Of a stretch of 64,000 bases of DNA, positions 28,583-38,836 are shown piece by piece; the first letter of the stretch is position 1; each line of letters starts with the position of its first letter. Both the position numbers and the translations under genes were made by a program. The stretch comes from Actinoallomurus spadix (lineage in GTDB: Bacteria > Actinomycetota > Actinomycetes > Streptosporangiales > Streptosporangiaceae): the NCBI RefSeq assembly GCF_024055725.1, contig NZ_JAMXMX010000001.1, positions 403,627-467,626 of the forward strand, given 5' to 3'. Below the pieces are notes generated by a model. That model saw only the letters and a list, made by a program, of their open reading frames with translations. It ran no database searches and was not told the origin of the DNA.

Positions 28583-29980
28583 TCAGGAGTCGAAGCCGAC
28601 GCCCAGATGGTCGAGGGTGCGCAGCCACAGGTTGCGGCGACCCTGGTGCCGGTCGGCGCGGGCGAGCGACCAGCGGGTGAGCTGGATGACGCCGTACCGC
28701 AGCGGCTCCGGCGGGAACGGCATCGGCTTGGACCGCACCATCTCCAGCCGGGTGCGCTCGGTGTCCGCGCCGGACAGCAGGTCGAGCATGACGTCGGCAC
28801 CGAACCGCGTCGCGCCGACGCCGAGACCCGTGTAGCCGGCCGCGTACGCCAGCCGGCCGCCGTACGCCGTGCCGTAGAAGGCGCAGAAACGGCTGCACGT
28901 GTCGATCATGCCGCCCCAGGCGTGGCTGAAGCGCACGCCCTCCAGCTGGGGGAACGTGGCGAAGAAGTGCCGGGCGAGCGTCGCGAACGTCTGCGGGCGG
29001 CGCTCCAGCTCGGACGCCACCCCGCCGCGGAAGTGGTAGACGGCGTCGTAGCCGCCCCACAGGATCCGGCCGTCCGCGGTGAGCCGGTAATAGTGGAACT
29101 GGTTCCCGGCGTCGCCGACGCCCTGGCGATTCCGCCAGCCGATCGACGCGAGCCGGCCCGCCGGCAGCGGCTCGGTGACCAGCGCGTAGTCGTACACCGG
29201 GACAGTGAAGTGCCGCAGGCGGCGCAGCGGTCCGGCGAAGGCGCCCGTGCCCACCGCGACCTTCGCGGCGTCGACGGAGCCGTACGGCGTGCGCAGCCGG
29301 AGCCGGCCGTGGGACTCGTCCTCCACCGCCTCGGCCGGGGTGCGTTCGTACAGCCGGACGCCGGCCGTCAGGCACGCCTGCCGCAGTCCCCAGGCGAGCT
29401 TGGCCGGGTGCACCATCGCGACGCCGTCCCGGTCCCACAGCCCGCCTTTGTAGGTGGGTGAGGCGACCTCGGCCTGGACGGCCTCGGCGTCGAGGAGCTC
29501 GAGGGGACGGCCGAGGGCGGCGGACTCCCCGGCCAGCGTCCGCAGGCCGGGGAGCTGCCAGTCCTCCGTGGCGACGTTCAGCTCACCGGTGCGCTCGAAG
29601 CCGCAGTCGATGCCGTAACGCCGCACCGTGTCCTCGATCCCGTCGAGGTTCTCCCGGCCGAGGCGCTCGAGGACCGGCATCTCCGCGCGCCAGCGGGCGA
29701 GGCCGTTGCCGAGCCCGTGGGTGAGGCTCGCCGCGCAGAACCCGCCGTTGCGGCCGGACGCGGCGCCGCCCGCCACGTCCGCCTCGACGACGACCACGTC
29801 CAGGGAAGGGTCGCGTTCCTTGGCCCGTAGCGCCGTCCACAGGCCGGTGTAGCCCGCGCCGACGACGGCCAGGTCGCAGGAGGTCCGCCCGACCAGCGCC
29901 GGCGCGGGTTCGGGTGCCGCCGGGTCGGCCGGCCAGTACGGCGTGGGCTCGGCCTCGGCCAGGGCCGCCAGGACGTTCAT
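28583..29980 (-). CDS. FAD-dependent oxidoreductase, PuuB/DadA-like (polyamine or amino acid oxidase)
   Basis: 465 residues from ATG 29980. DLAVVGAGYTGLWTALRA is the FAD motif, followed by SGRNGGFCAASLTHGL, the region of PuuB-like and DAO enzymes, and a C-terminal AAGYTGLGVGATRFGADV. It resembles gamma-glutamylputrescine oxidase, but its place as last gene of a potABCD operon is the main reason to propose an amine substrate. GTG 29992 overlaps the potC stop as GTGA and is an alternative start; AGGAGG is nearer to that one than ideal. Confidence 0.88.
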   Translation of the reverse strand: MNVLAALAEAEPTPYWPADPAAPEPAPALVGRTSCDLAVVGAGYTGLWTALRAKERDPSLDVVVVEADVAGGAASGRNGGFCAASLTHGLGNGLARWRAEMPVLERLGRENLDGIEDTVRRYGIDCGFERTGELNVATEDWQLPGLRTLAGESAALGRPLELLDAEAVQAEVASPTYKGGLWDRDGVAMVHPAKLAWGLRQACLTAGVRLYERTPAEAVEDESHGRLRLRTPYGSVDAAKVAVGTGAFAGPLRRLRHFTVPVYDYALVTEPLPAGRLASIGWRNRQGVGDAGNQFHYYRLTADGRILWGGYDAVYHFRGGVASELERRPQTFATLARHFFATFPQLEGVRFSHAWGGMIDTCSRFCAFYGTAYGGRLAYAAGYTGLGVGATRFGADVMLDLLSGADTERTRLEMVRSKPMPFPPEPLRYGVIQLTRWSLARADRHQGRRNLWLRTLDHLGVGFDS

Positions 29981-29988
29981 CTCACCGT

Positions 29989-30813
29989 TCACCGCCTCCT
30001 GCGGGCGAGCACCGCGTTGCCCACCGCGAGGAGGACGCCCGCCAGGAAGATGAGCGTGCCCATGACGTTGACCTGCGGGGGGAGGCCGTTCTTCTGCGCG
30101 CCCCAGATCCACAGCGGGAACGTCAGGGTGGAGCCGCTGTTGAAGCTCGTGATGATGAAGTCGTCGATGGACAGCGCGAACGCCAGCAGGCCGCCGGCCA
30201 GCACCGCCGGGAAGATCATCGGCAGGGTGACGAGCCGGAACGTCGTCCAGCCGCTCGCGCCCAGGTCCTGCGCCGCCTCTTCCACGAACGGGTCCAGGGT
30301 CAGCACCCGCGCCCGTACGGTGACCGCCACGAACGACAGCGAGAACATGATGTGCGAGACCAGGATCGTCAGGTAGCCGCGGCCCACGCCCAACTGCACG
30401 AAGAACGACAGCAGGGACGCGCCCATCACGGTCTCCGGCGCGGAGATCGCCGCGAACTGCACGAGGTTCAGCGCGCCCTGGCCGCGGAACCGGAACCGCC
30501 CCAGGGCCAGGCCGATCAGCGTGCCGAGGACCGTGGCGCCCAGCGCGGCCAGCACCGCGATCGTGAGGGAGTTCACCAGCGCCGTGGTCAGGTCCGGCAC
30601 CGCGAACAGCCTGCCGTACCACTTGAGCGTGAAGCCCTGCCAGGTCAGGTTCAGGCGCCCCTTGGCGTTGTTGAACCCGAACGTGATCATCACGGCGATC
30701 GGCAGGCACAGCCAGACGATGATCAGCCAGGTGTAGGCGTACAGGATCCGGTCGCCCCAGCCGCGCCGGCCGCGCCGTACGCGCGCGGCGGGCCGGGCCT
30801 GCGTCATGGTCAT
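29989..30813 (-). CDS. potC: Polyamine ABC transporter permease PotC
   Basis: 274 residues with six predicted helices. The first is AYTWLIIVWLCLPIAVMITF, and the EAA loop for the ATPase is VEEAAQDLGASGWTTFRLVTLP. TGF-like FGFNNAKGRLNLTWQGFTLKWY is the PotC/YdcV-type periplasmic start. It overlaps the potB stop by four bases (ATGA), so translation is coupled. It works with PotA, PotB and PotD to import spermidine/putrescine-like solutes. Confidence 0.94.
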   Translation of the reverse strand: MTMTQARPAARVRRGRRGWGDRILYAYTWLIIVWLCLPIAVMITFGFNNAKGRLNLTWQGFTLKWYGRLFAVPDLTTALVNSLTIAVLAALGATVLGTLIGLALGRFRFRGQGALNLVQFAAISAPETVMGASLLSFFVQLGVGRGYLTILVSHIMFSLSFVAVTVRARVLTLDPFVEEAAQDLGASGWTTFRLVTLPMIFPAVLAGGLLAFALSIDDFIITSFNSGSTLTFPLWIWGAQKNGLPPQVNVMGTLIFLAGVLLAVGNAVLARRRR

Positions 30814-31664
30814 CGGGCCGCCACCTCCAGGACGTCCTCGGTGCCCAGCGCCCGCGCGTACGCGAAGATCCCGATCAGCAGGATCGCCATCAGCGCGAAC
30901 GACAGCGCCGCGGCCTGGGGATAGTCGTTGTTGACCAGGTAGAGGTTCTGGATGACGTTGCCGATCATCGTGTTGTTGGTGCCGCCGAGCACCGTCGCGT
31001 TGACGTAGTCGGCGCTGACCGGCACGAACGTCATCAGCACGCCCGCGAAGACCCCCGGCACCGACAGCGGCAGCACCACGCGCAGGAACGCCTGCGCCCG
31101 GCCCGCGTACAGGTCCTGCGCCGCCTCGAGCAGCCGCGGGTCCACCCGTTCCAGCGCCACGTAGATCGGCAGCACCATGAACGGCAGGTAGTTGTAGGTC
31201 AGGCCGGCCACGACGGCGAAGCCGGTGGCGAGCACGTGGAAGTCCTGCGGCAGCAGCCCGGCGTCCTTCAGCGGCCCGAGGACGATGCCGTCATCGGCCA
31301 GCAGGAACTTCCAGGAGAACGTCCGCAGCACGAACGACACGAAGAACGGCAGCAGCATCAAGAACAGGTACGTCGACTTGCGGCCGCCGCCGCGGAAGGC
31401 GATCCAGTACGCGGCCGGGTAGGCGAGCAGCACGCACGCCGCCGTCGCGAGCAGGCCGTACACGAGGGAGCGGATCAGCTGGTCGTCGTAGGCCGACAGG
31501 CTGTCGGTGTAGTTCTGCCAGTGCCAGATGAGCTGGAAGCCGTTGACGACGTCGCCCTGCATCAGGGAGAACGACAGCATCACGACCATCGGCAGCACGA
31601 AGAGGATCGCGAGCCAGAGCCCGCCGGGCAGGATCAGCAGGTACGGGGCGAGACGTCGGCGCAT
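30810..31664 (-). CDS. potB: Polyamine ABC transporter permease PotB
   Basis: 284 residues. LPGGLWLAILFVLPMVVMLSF is the first helix, and the cytoplasmic EAA loop reads LEAAQDLYAGRAQAFLRVVLPL. The long periplasmic region after helix 1 (FQLIWHWQNYTDSLS) is typical of PotB. Its ATG lies three bases after the potD stop, and its own stop overlaps the potC start. Pairs with PotC to form the membrane channel. Confidence 0.94.
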   Translation of the reverse strand: MRRRLAPYLLILPGGLWLAILFVLPMVVMLSFSLMQGDVVNGFQLIWHWQNYTDSLSAYDDQLIRSLVYGLLATAACVLLAYPAAYWIAFRGGGRKSTYLFLMLLPFFVSFVLRTFSWKFLLADDGIVLGPLKDAGLLPQDFHVLATGFAVVAGLTYNYLPFMVLPIYVALERVDPRLLEAAQDLYAGRAQAFLRVVLPLSVPGVFAGVLMTFVPVSADYVNATVLGGTNNTMIGNVIQNLYLVNNDYPQAAALSFALMAILLIGIFAYARALGTEDVLEVAAR

Positions 31665-31667
31665 CGG

Positions 31668-32891
31668 TCACCCGGCCGTGATCTTCTGGAAGACGCCGTT
31701 GTACTGCTGCTCCTCCGCCGTGGTCATCTTCCGGTAGTGCCGGAGCCGGGCGTAGTCGGCGTCGGAGGGGAAGATCAGCGGGCTGTCCGCGAGGGTCTGC
31801 AGGGTCTTCTTCCGCGAGCCGGTGGCCTTGGCGGCCTCGGCCGCGAGGACGTCCTTGGCGCCGGGGACCGGCGTGACGTAGCTGACGATCTCGGCGAGCT
31901 GGGCGGCGACGTCCGGCCGGTAGAAGTAGTCCAGCAGCGTGAGGGCGTCGACCGGGTTCTCGGCGGTCTTGGGGATCGTCAGGTTGTCGGTCCAGATCGT
32001 GCCGCCCTCTTCGGGGATGACGAACTTCAGGTTCGACCCCTCCGAGAGGTTCTGCTGGAAGATGTCGCCGGAGTAGGCCATCGACAGCCAGATGTCTCCG
32101 CGGCTGAGCGCGTCGATGTAGTCCTGGTCGAAGTACTTGCGGACGATCCCCTGGTCCTTCTGCTCCTGGAGCTTGGCACCGGCCTTCTTCCAGTCGTCGG
32201 CCGTGGACTGCTCGGGGTTGACGCCGACGGCCATCATCCCGAAGTTGCCGATCTCCTGGACGTCGGAGAACATCCCGACCTTGCCCTTGAACTTCGGGTC
32301 CCACAGGTCCGCGAGGCTCGTGATCTCCCGTCCGGTCTTCGCCGGGTCGTAGGCGATGCCGGTGATCCCGGTCTGGTACGGCACGCTGTAGACGTTGCCG
32401 GGGTCGAAGGACTCGTTCTTGTACGCGGCGCCGGCGTTCTTGGCGAAGTTCGGCATCTTGGAGTGGTCCAGCGGCACGAGGTAGCCGAGCTCGGTGAGCT
32501 TGGTGAACGACACGCCGTTGGTGATGACCATCAGGTCGTACCCGATCGACTGGTTCGCCTGCAGCTGCGGCTGGATCTTGCCGAACCACGACGGGTCGTC
32601 CTGGATGACCTCACGATAGGTCACCGAGATGCCGGTCTCCTTGGTGAACTGCTTGAGCGGCGTACGGCCCTTGTCCATGTACAGCGGCCAGTTGGCGAAG
32701 TTCACGTGGCCGTGCTTGGTCTTGCCGTTCCAGTACTTCTGCACGTCGCTCTGCTTCGCCGGGGCGGCCTTCTGGCCCTTGACGCCGCAGGCGGCCAGCC
32801 CGAGGCCGGCGCCGGCCAGTCCGAACAGCCGCAGTGCGTCACGCCGGCTCCGCGTCATGCCGCGCAGGAGCTCGGGGTTGATCTCGTTCAT
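31668..32891 (-). CDS. potD: Polyamine-binding lipoprotein PotD, probable Tat substrate
   Basis: 407 residues. The N-terminus has twin arginines (TRSRRDALRLFGL) ahead of a hydrophobic stretch ending in the lipobox LAAC, so it is a lipoprotein probably exported by Tat. The mature part shows the PotD fold: VNFANWPLYMDKG, YDLMVITNGVSF, YSVPYQTGITGIAYDP, and DYFYRPDVAAQLAE. ATG 32891 overlaps the potA stop by four bases. Substrate specificity (putrescine, spermidine or another amine) cannot be read from sequence alone. Confidence 0.94.
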   Translation of the reverse strand: MNEINPELLRGMTRSRRDALRLFGLAGAGLGLAACGVKGQKAAPAKQSDVQKYWNGKTKHGHVNFANWPLYMDKGRTPLKQFTKETGISVTYREVIQDDPSWFGKIQPQLQANQSIGYDLMVITNGVSFTKLTELGYLVPLDHSKMPNFAKNAGAAYKNESFDPGNVYSVPYQTGITGIAYDPAKTGREITSLADLWDPKFKGKVGMFSDVQEIGNFGMMAVGVNPEQSTADDWKKAGAKLQEQKDQGIVRKYFDQDYIDALSRGDIWLSMAYSGDIFQQNLSEGSNLKFVIPEEGGTIWTDNLTIPKTAENPVDALTLLDYFYRPDVAAQLAEIVSYVTPVPGAKDVLAAEAAKATGSRKKTLQTLADSPLIFPSDADYARLRHYRKMTTAEEQQYNGVFQKITAG

Positions 32892-34011
32892 GCTGCTCCG
32901 ATCGCGTAGGAGTGGCGGGGCTCCCAGGAGAGCCAGACGGTGTCCCCGGACGCGGCGACGTCGTCCGCGGACGAGGCGTTCTGCACGAACACCACGACCT
33001 CGGCCCCGGTGGACGTGCGGACCGTGTAATTCGTGAAGGTGCCGAGGTAGACGACCTCGGTGACGGTGCCGCGCAGCGCGCAGACGTCCCCGTCCGGAGG
33101 GTGCAGCCCGATGGCGATCTTCTCGGGCCGTACGGTGAGCTCGACGTCGCCCGCTGCGGCGGCGCCCGGCACGAGGATCCGCTCGCCGGGTCCCGGCTCG
33201 ATGACCGCGGTGCCGCCGTCGGTACGGGCGACGGTGCCGGACAGGACGTTGGAGGTGCCGATGAAGCCGGCGACGAAGGCGGTGGCGGGCCGTTCGTAGA
33301 CCTGGCGCGGCGGGCCGAGCTGCTCGATCACGCCTTCGTTCATGACCGCGATGCGGTCCGACATCGTGAGCGCCTCGCCCTGGTCGTGGGTGACGTAGAC
33401 GAAGGTGATGCCGACCTCGCGCTGGATGCGCTTGAGCTCGACCTGCATGGCCTGGCGCAGTTTGAGGTCCAGCGCGCCGAGCGGCTCGTCCAGGAGCAGC
33501 GCCCGCGGGCGGTTGACCAGCGCGCGGGCCAGGGCGACCCGCTGCTGCTGGCCGCCGGACAGCTCGCGCGGCCGGCGCTTGTCCCGGCCGGCGAGATCGA
33601 CGATCTCCAGCATCTCCCCGACGCGGCGGGTGACCTCGTCCTTTGGGGTGTTCTTGCGGCGCAGCCCGAACGCGACGTTCTCGAACACGCTCATGTGCGG
33701 GAACAGCGCGTAGGACTGGAAGACCATGTTGACGTCGCGGCGGTTCGGCGGCACGCCGACGACGTCGCCGCCGTGCAGGATGATCTGTCCCTCGGTGGGC
33801 TCGTCGAACCCGGCGATCATGCGCATCGTCGTGGTCTTGCCGCACCCGGACGGGCCCAGAAGGGAGAAGAACTCGCCCTCGGCGATGGACAGGTCGACGC
33901 CCCGTACGGCGGTGACGGTCTCGCCGTGGGACTGGAAGCTCTTGACGACACCGCGCAGCTCGATCGCGGCGACCTTCGCGGCGGTGACGGGCCCGGTCTC
34001 GCGCAGCTCGG

Positions 34012-34015
<4 letters not shown>
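32888..34015 (-). CDS. potA: Polyamine ABC transporter ATP-binding protein PotA
   Basis: 375 residues. Walker A GPSGCGKTT, signature LSGGQQQRVALARAL, Walker B ALLLDEPLGALD and the H-loop YVTHDQGEA are intact, followed by a C-terminal TOBE-like regulatory domain (VRPEKIAIG, GTVTEVVYLGTFTNYTV). Its ATG (34015) overlaps the aldehyde dehydrogenase stop (34012) by four bases, coupling enzyme and transporter synthesis. Energises import through PotB and PotC. Confidence 0.95.
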
Positions 34016-35442
<1,427 letters not shown>

Positions 35443-35509
35443 GGTCGGCCTCCGGGGTCTACAGGCTGTGATGTGCCGACCCTGGCAGAACGAAACCCCC
35501 AAAACAAGC

Positions 35510-35574
35510 GATTCCGTTGTTACGAAGAGATTTCACAACGAAATCCTTGACTTCTGGGCCTGATCTGCCACGAT
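35510..35574 (+). promoter_or_regulatory. Dyad (candidate Lrp/AsnC operator) and promoter of the lrp-type gene
   Basis: GATTCCGTTGT (35510-35520) and ACAACGAAATC (35535-35545) are reverse complements with one mismatch and a 14-base spacer, in an AT-rich patch. TTGACT (35547-35552) and CACGAT (35569-35574), 16 bases apart, form a promoter reading right. The dyad sits just upstream of it and between the divergent genes, as for an autoregulated Lrp. Confidence 0.6.
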
Positions 35575-35594
35575 GTCGCAGCAAGGAGGCCGCG

Positions 35595-36098
35595 ATGACC
35601 GACGATCAAGGCCCCCCGGCACGGCCGGCGGGTAACGGACGGCGCACGGGCAACAACACCCTCGACGAGACGTCCAAGAAGCTGATCGAGCTGCTCCAGG
35701 CGGACGGCCGCAGCTCGTACGCCGCGCTGGGCAAGGCGGTGGGCCTGTCCGAGGCCGCCGTGCGGCAGCGCGTCCAGCGGCTGCTGGAGTCCGGCGTCAT
35801 GCAGATCGTCGCGGTCACCGACCCGCTCTCGCTCGGCTTCTTCCGGCAGGCCATGATCGGCGTCCGTTGCGAAGGCGACCTGCAGAGCGTCGCCGACGCC
35901 CTCGCCGGCCTCGACGAGACCGACTACGTCGTGATCACCGCGGGCTCCTTCGACCTGCTGGTCGAGATCGTGTGCGAGAGCGACGACCACCTCCTCGACG
36001 TCCTCGGCCGGATCCGGGCGGTGCCCGGCGTCGCCGGCACCGAGAGCTTCGTCTACCTCAAGCTCCGCAAGCAGACCTACGCGTGGGGAACCCGCTGA
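35595..36098 (+). CDS. Lrp/AsnC-family transcriptional regulator
   Basis: 167 residues. LDETSKKLIELLQADGRSS and YAALGKAVGLSEAAVRQRVQRLLE form the HTH; the RAM domain follows (VITAGSFDLLVEIVCESDDH). A 25-residue polar N-terminal tail is present. The ATG follows AAGGAGG. It is divergent from the polyamine operon and 14 bases upstream of the aminotransferase, so it probably controls both in response to a polyamine-derived or amino acid ligand. Confidence 0.95.
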   Translation: MTDDQGPPARPAGNGRRTGNNTLDETSKKLIELLQADGRSSYAALGKAVGLSEAAVRQRVQRLLESGVMQIVAVTDPLSLGFFRQAMIGVRCEGDLQSVADALAGLDETDYVVITAGSFDLLVEIVCESDDHLLDVLGRIRAVPGVAGTESFVYLKLRKQTYAWGTR

Positions 36099-36112
36099 GA
36101 GAAAGCAGAAAG

Positions 36113-37468
36113 ATGAACCTCCAGGACGCCGCCAAGCGCCATCTGTGGATGCATTTCACCCGGATGTCGTCCTACAAGGACGCCGACGTCCCCGTCATCG
36201 TCCGCGGAGAGGGCGCCTACGTCTACGACGACAAGGGCCGGCGCTACCTCGACGGCCTGTCCGGCCTGTTCGTGTCCCAGCTCGGCCACGGCCGCCGCGA
36301 ACTCGCCGACGCCGCGGGCGCCCAGGCCGGAGAACTGGCCTACTTCCCCCTGTGGTCCTACGCCCACCCCGGCGCGATCGAGCTGGCCGAGCGGCTCGCC
36401 GCCCTCGCCCCCGGCGACCTAGACCGCGTCTTCTTCACGGCGAGCGGATCCGAGGCCGTCGAGTCGGCGTGGAAACTCGCCCGCAACTACTTCAAGCTGA
36501 TCGGGCAGCACGGCCGCTACAAGGTGATCAGCCGCGACATCGCCTACCACGGCACCTCCATGGGCGCCCTGTCGATCACCGGCCTCGCCCCGATCAAGCA
36601 CCCCTTCGAGCCGCTCGTGCCCGGCTCGGTCCGCGTGCCCAACACCAACTTCTACCGCGCGCCCGAGTACGGCGACTCCCCGGAGCGGTTCGGGCGGTGG
36701 GCGGCCGACGAGATCGAACGCGCGATCCTGCGCGAGGGCCCCGAGTCGGTCGCCGCCGTCTTCCTCGAGCCGGTGCAGAACGCCGGCGGCTGCTTCCCGC
36801 CGCCGCCCGGCTACTTCGAGCGGGTCCGCACGATCTGCGACAAGTACGGCGTGCTGCTGGTCTCCGACGAGGTGATCTGCGCGTTCGGGCGGCTCGGCCA
36901 CTACTTCGGCGCCGAGCGCTACGGCTACCAGCCCGACATCATCACCTTCGCCAAGGGCGTCACCTCCGGCTACTCGCCGCTGGGCGGCATGATGGTCAGC
37001 GACCGGCTCGTCGAGCCGTTCGCCGACGGCCCGGCCACCTTCCTGCACGGCATCACCTTCGCCGGCCACCCGGTCTCCACCGCGGTCGCCCTGGCCAACC
37101 TCGACCTGTTCGAGAAGGAGAAGGTCCTCGACCACGTCCGCGACAACGAGGCCGCCTTCCGCACCACCCTGGAGAAGCTGACCGACCTGCCGATCGTGGG
37201 CGAGGTCCGCGGCGCCGGCTACTTCTACGGCATCGAACTCGTCAAGGACAAGGACACACGGGAGACCTTCAGCGCCGAGGAGTCCGAGTGGCTGCTGCGC
37301 GGGTTCCTGTCCTCGGCGCTGTTCGACGCCGGCCTCGTCTGCCGCGCCGACGACCGCGGCGACCCGGTGATCCAGCTGGCACCGCCCCTGATCTGCGGCC
37401 AGGAGCACTTCGATGAGATCGAGCGGATCCTGCGCGAGACGCTGACCGAGGCCTGGTCCCGCCTCTGA
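36113..37468 (+). CDS. Class III aminotransferase (putrescine/omega-amino acid:pyruvate type)
   Basis: 451 residues, PLP fold type I. TASGSEAVESAWKLAR is the phosphate-binding region, DEVICAFGR carries the Asp that contacts the pyridine nitrogen, and the Schiff-base lysine is in ITFAKGVTSGY. The start MNLQDAAKRHLWMHF and overall length resemble SpuC/PuuE-like and omega-amino acid transaminases. It is cotranscribed with the Lrp-type gene. Expected role: convert putrescine to 4-aminobutyraldehyde, the substrate of the divergent aldehyde dehydrogenase. A strong terminator follows at once. Confidence 0.94.
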   Translation: MNLQDAAKRHLWMHFTRMSSYKDADVPVIVRGEGAYVYDDKGRRYLDGLSGLFVSQLGHGRRELADAAGAQAGELAYFPLWSYAHPGAIELAERLAALAPGDLDRVFFTASGSEAVESAWKLARNYFKLIGQHGRYKVISRDIAYHGTSMGALSITGLAPIKHPFEPLVPGSVRVPNTNFYRAPEYGDSPERFGRWAADEIERAILREGPESVAAVFLEPVQNAGGCFPPPPGYFERVRTICDKYGVLLVSDEVICAFGRLGHYFGAERYGYQPDIITFAKGVTSGYSPLGGMMVSDRLVEPFADGPATFLHGITFAGHPVSTAVALANLDLFEKEKVLDHVRDNEAAFRTTLEKLTDLPIVGEVRGAGYFYGIELVKDKDTRETFSAEESEWLLRGFLSSALFDAGLVCRADDRGDPVIQLAPPLICGQEHFDEIERILRETLTEAWSRL

Positions 37469-37476
37469 GCCGCCCC

Positions 37477-37508
37477 GCCTGTGGCGCTCCGCGAAGAGCG
37501 CCACAGGC
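37477..37508. terminator. 13-bp hairpin terminator after the aminotransferase
   Basis: GCCTGTGGCGCTC (37477-37489) pairs exactly with GAGCGCCACAGGC (37496-37508) across a 6-base loop, nine bases after the stop. It can serve the convergent GNAT gene as well. Confidence 0.8.
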
Positions 37509-37546
37509 GTCCGCGGAGCGAAGGTGCCGTTCGGCGCCGGCGGGGC

Positions 37547-38064
37547 TCACGGCAGGCGCTTATACAAGAAGCTGCAGTCGCGCGCCACGCCGGACGGATC
37601 GGTGGCGTACCCCGGAACGATGCCGTACCGCGTCCAGCCCGCCGCGGCATAGAGGCTCTCGGCGGCGCTGCCGGTCTCGGTGTCCAGGAGCAGGAGCGTC
37701 ACGCCGAGGTCCGCGGCGGCCTGCTCGGCGGTGGTCAGCAGGGCCCGGCCAGCCCCCGGCCCCGCGCGTCGCGATGGACCATCAGTTTGACCACCTCGGC
37801 GCGGTGCCGGCCGTTCGGCTTGGATTCCACGGCGAGACCGACGGTCCCGTCGAGACCCCGTGGACCGGGGCAGGCCCAGACGAGCAGGCTCCCATCGGCC
37901 ACGGCCGCGGTGCGCGCCCGCCACCAGTCGAGCGCGGCGCCGCGCCCGAACGGCCGAACGAAACCGAGCGAGTGGCCGCCGGCGACGGCATCCAGGAGCA
38001 GGTCGGCCAGGTCCGGAGTGCGTGCGGTGAACTCAGCGGCGGACAGGCGGGCGATGGCGTGCAC
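37547..38064 (-). pseudogene. GNAT N-acetyltransferase, frameshifted
   Basis: From GTG 38064 (GGGAG upstream) the frame reads HAIARLSAAEFTARTPDL ... VVKLMVHRDARGRGL and then stops soon after in GPC. The acetyl-CoA loop R-G-R-G-x-G-R-A continues in another frame (GRALLTTAEQAAADLGVTLL, AAESLYAAAGWTRYG) to a stop at 37547. One missing base near 37749, in a G/C run, explains it; restoring it gives a complete 170-residue acetyltransferase. It could be a true mutation or a sequencing error. Confidence 0.8.
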
Positions 38065-38193
38065 CGGAAGAACTCCCGAGGTGGGGACGACTGGTCTCGG
38101 CACGGCCGCGACCCTATCGACGCCCACCGGGCCGGTCGACCGAATAAGCCACCGCCCGGGGCGGTCCGGCGACGCCCCGTGATTCCGCCAGAT

Positions 38194-38700
38194 CTAGTCG
38201 CCGGTCGTGCCGTCGAGCATCTCGCGCAGGATGTCCAGATGGCCGTTGTGGCGGGCCGTCTCCTCGGTGAGGTGCAGGAGGATCCAGCGCAAGTCGACGT
38301 GGAGGCCCTTGCGGATGGCTCGCTGTGCCTGCTTGTCCAGGTCGTTCGCGGCGACAAGTTCGCGGTAGCGGGCGCTCTGCTCGGCGTACTCATCGAGCAA
38401 CTGCGTGAGCGGGAAGTCGACGGCGATACGCATCTCGCGGTCGGGGTCCTCCTCGGTCCAGGGGCCCCGGTCTTCCTCGCCGAGGAAGACCACCTGGAAC
38501 CAGTAGTACTCGACCCAGCGGAGGTGGTTGATCACTCCGCTCATGGTCATCAGCGGTGAGCCCGGCAGGAGCGCCTTGCGTGCGTTCTCCGCAGAGACGC
38601 CTTCACATTTGGCGCGGGCGGTGTCACGTGCGTAGTCGAGAAACGTGGTGAGCTGGGTGCGCTCGTCCCAGGCAGACGGTGTGTCATCGATTCTTGTCAT
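38194..38700 (-). CDS. DinB-superfamily (DUF664) protein
   Basis: 168 residues forming a four-helix bundle typical of DinB/DUF664: SPLMTMSGVINHLRWVEYYW holds the first metal His, and HLTEETARHNGHLDILRE holds the others. All three predicted metal-binding histidines are present. DinB-like proteins in actinomycetes include mycothiol- or bacillithiol-dependent transferases, but the activity here is unknown. It is divergent from the metallo-beta-lactamase-fold gene, sharing a 136-base promoter region. Confidence 0.93.
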   Translation of the reverse strand: MTRIDDTPSAWDERTQLTTFLDYARDTARAKCEGVSAENARKALLPGSPLMTMSGVINHLRWVEYYWFQVVFLGEEDRGPWTEEDPDREMRIAVDFPLTQLLDEYAEQSARYRELVAANDLDKQAQRAIRKGLHVDLRWILLHLTEETARHNGHLDILREMLDGTTGD

Positions 38701-38836
38701 CTCGCGAAGCGTCCTCCATCACCCCGACCCATGTCGAGGGGATTATCGACGGCCCTAACCTGATTCACCCAGCTTCTTGTCCGGCAGGTCGATACAGCGA
38801 TTCGGCCCGGTGGGCCGACCACACGACGGAGGTTCC

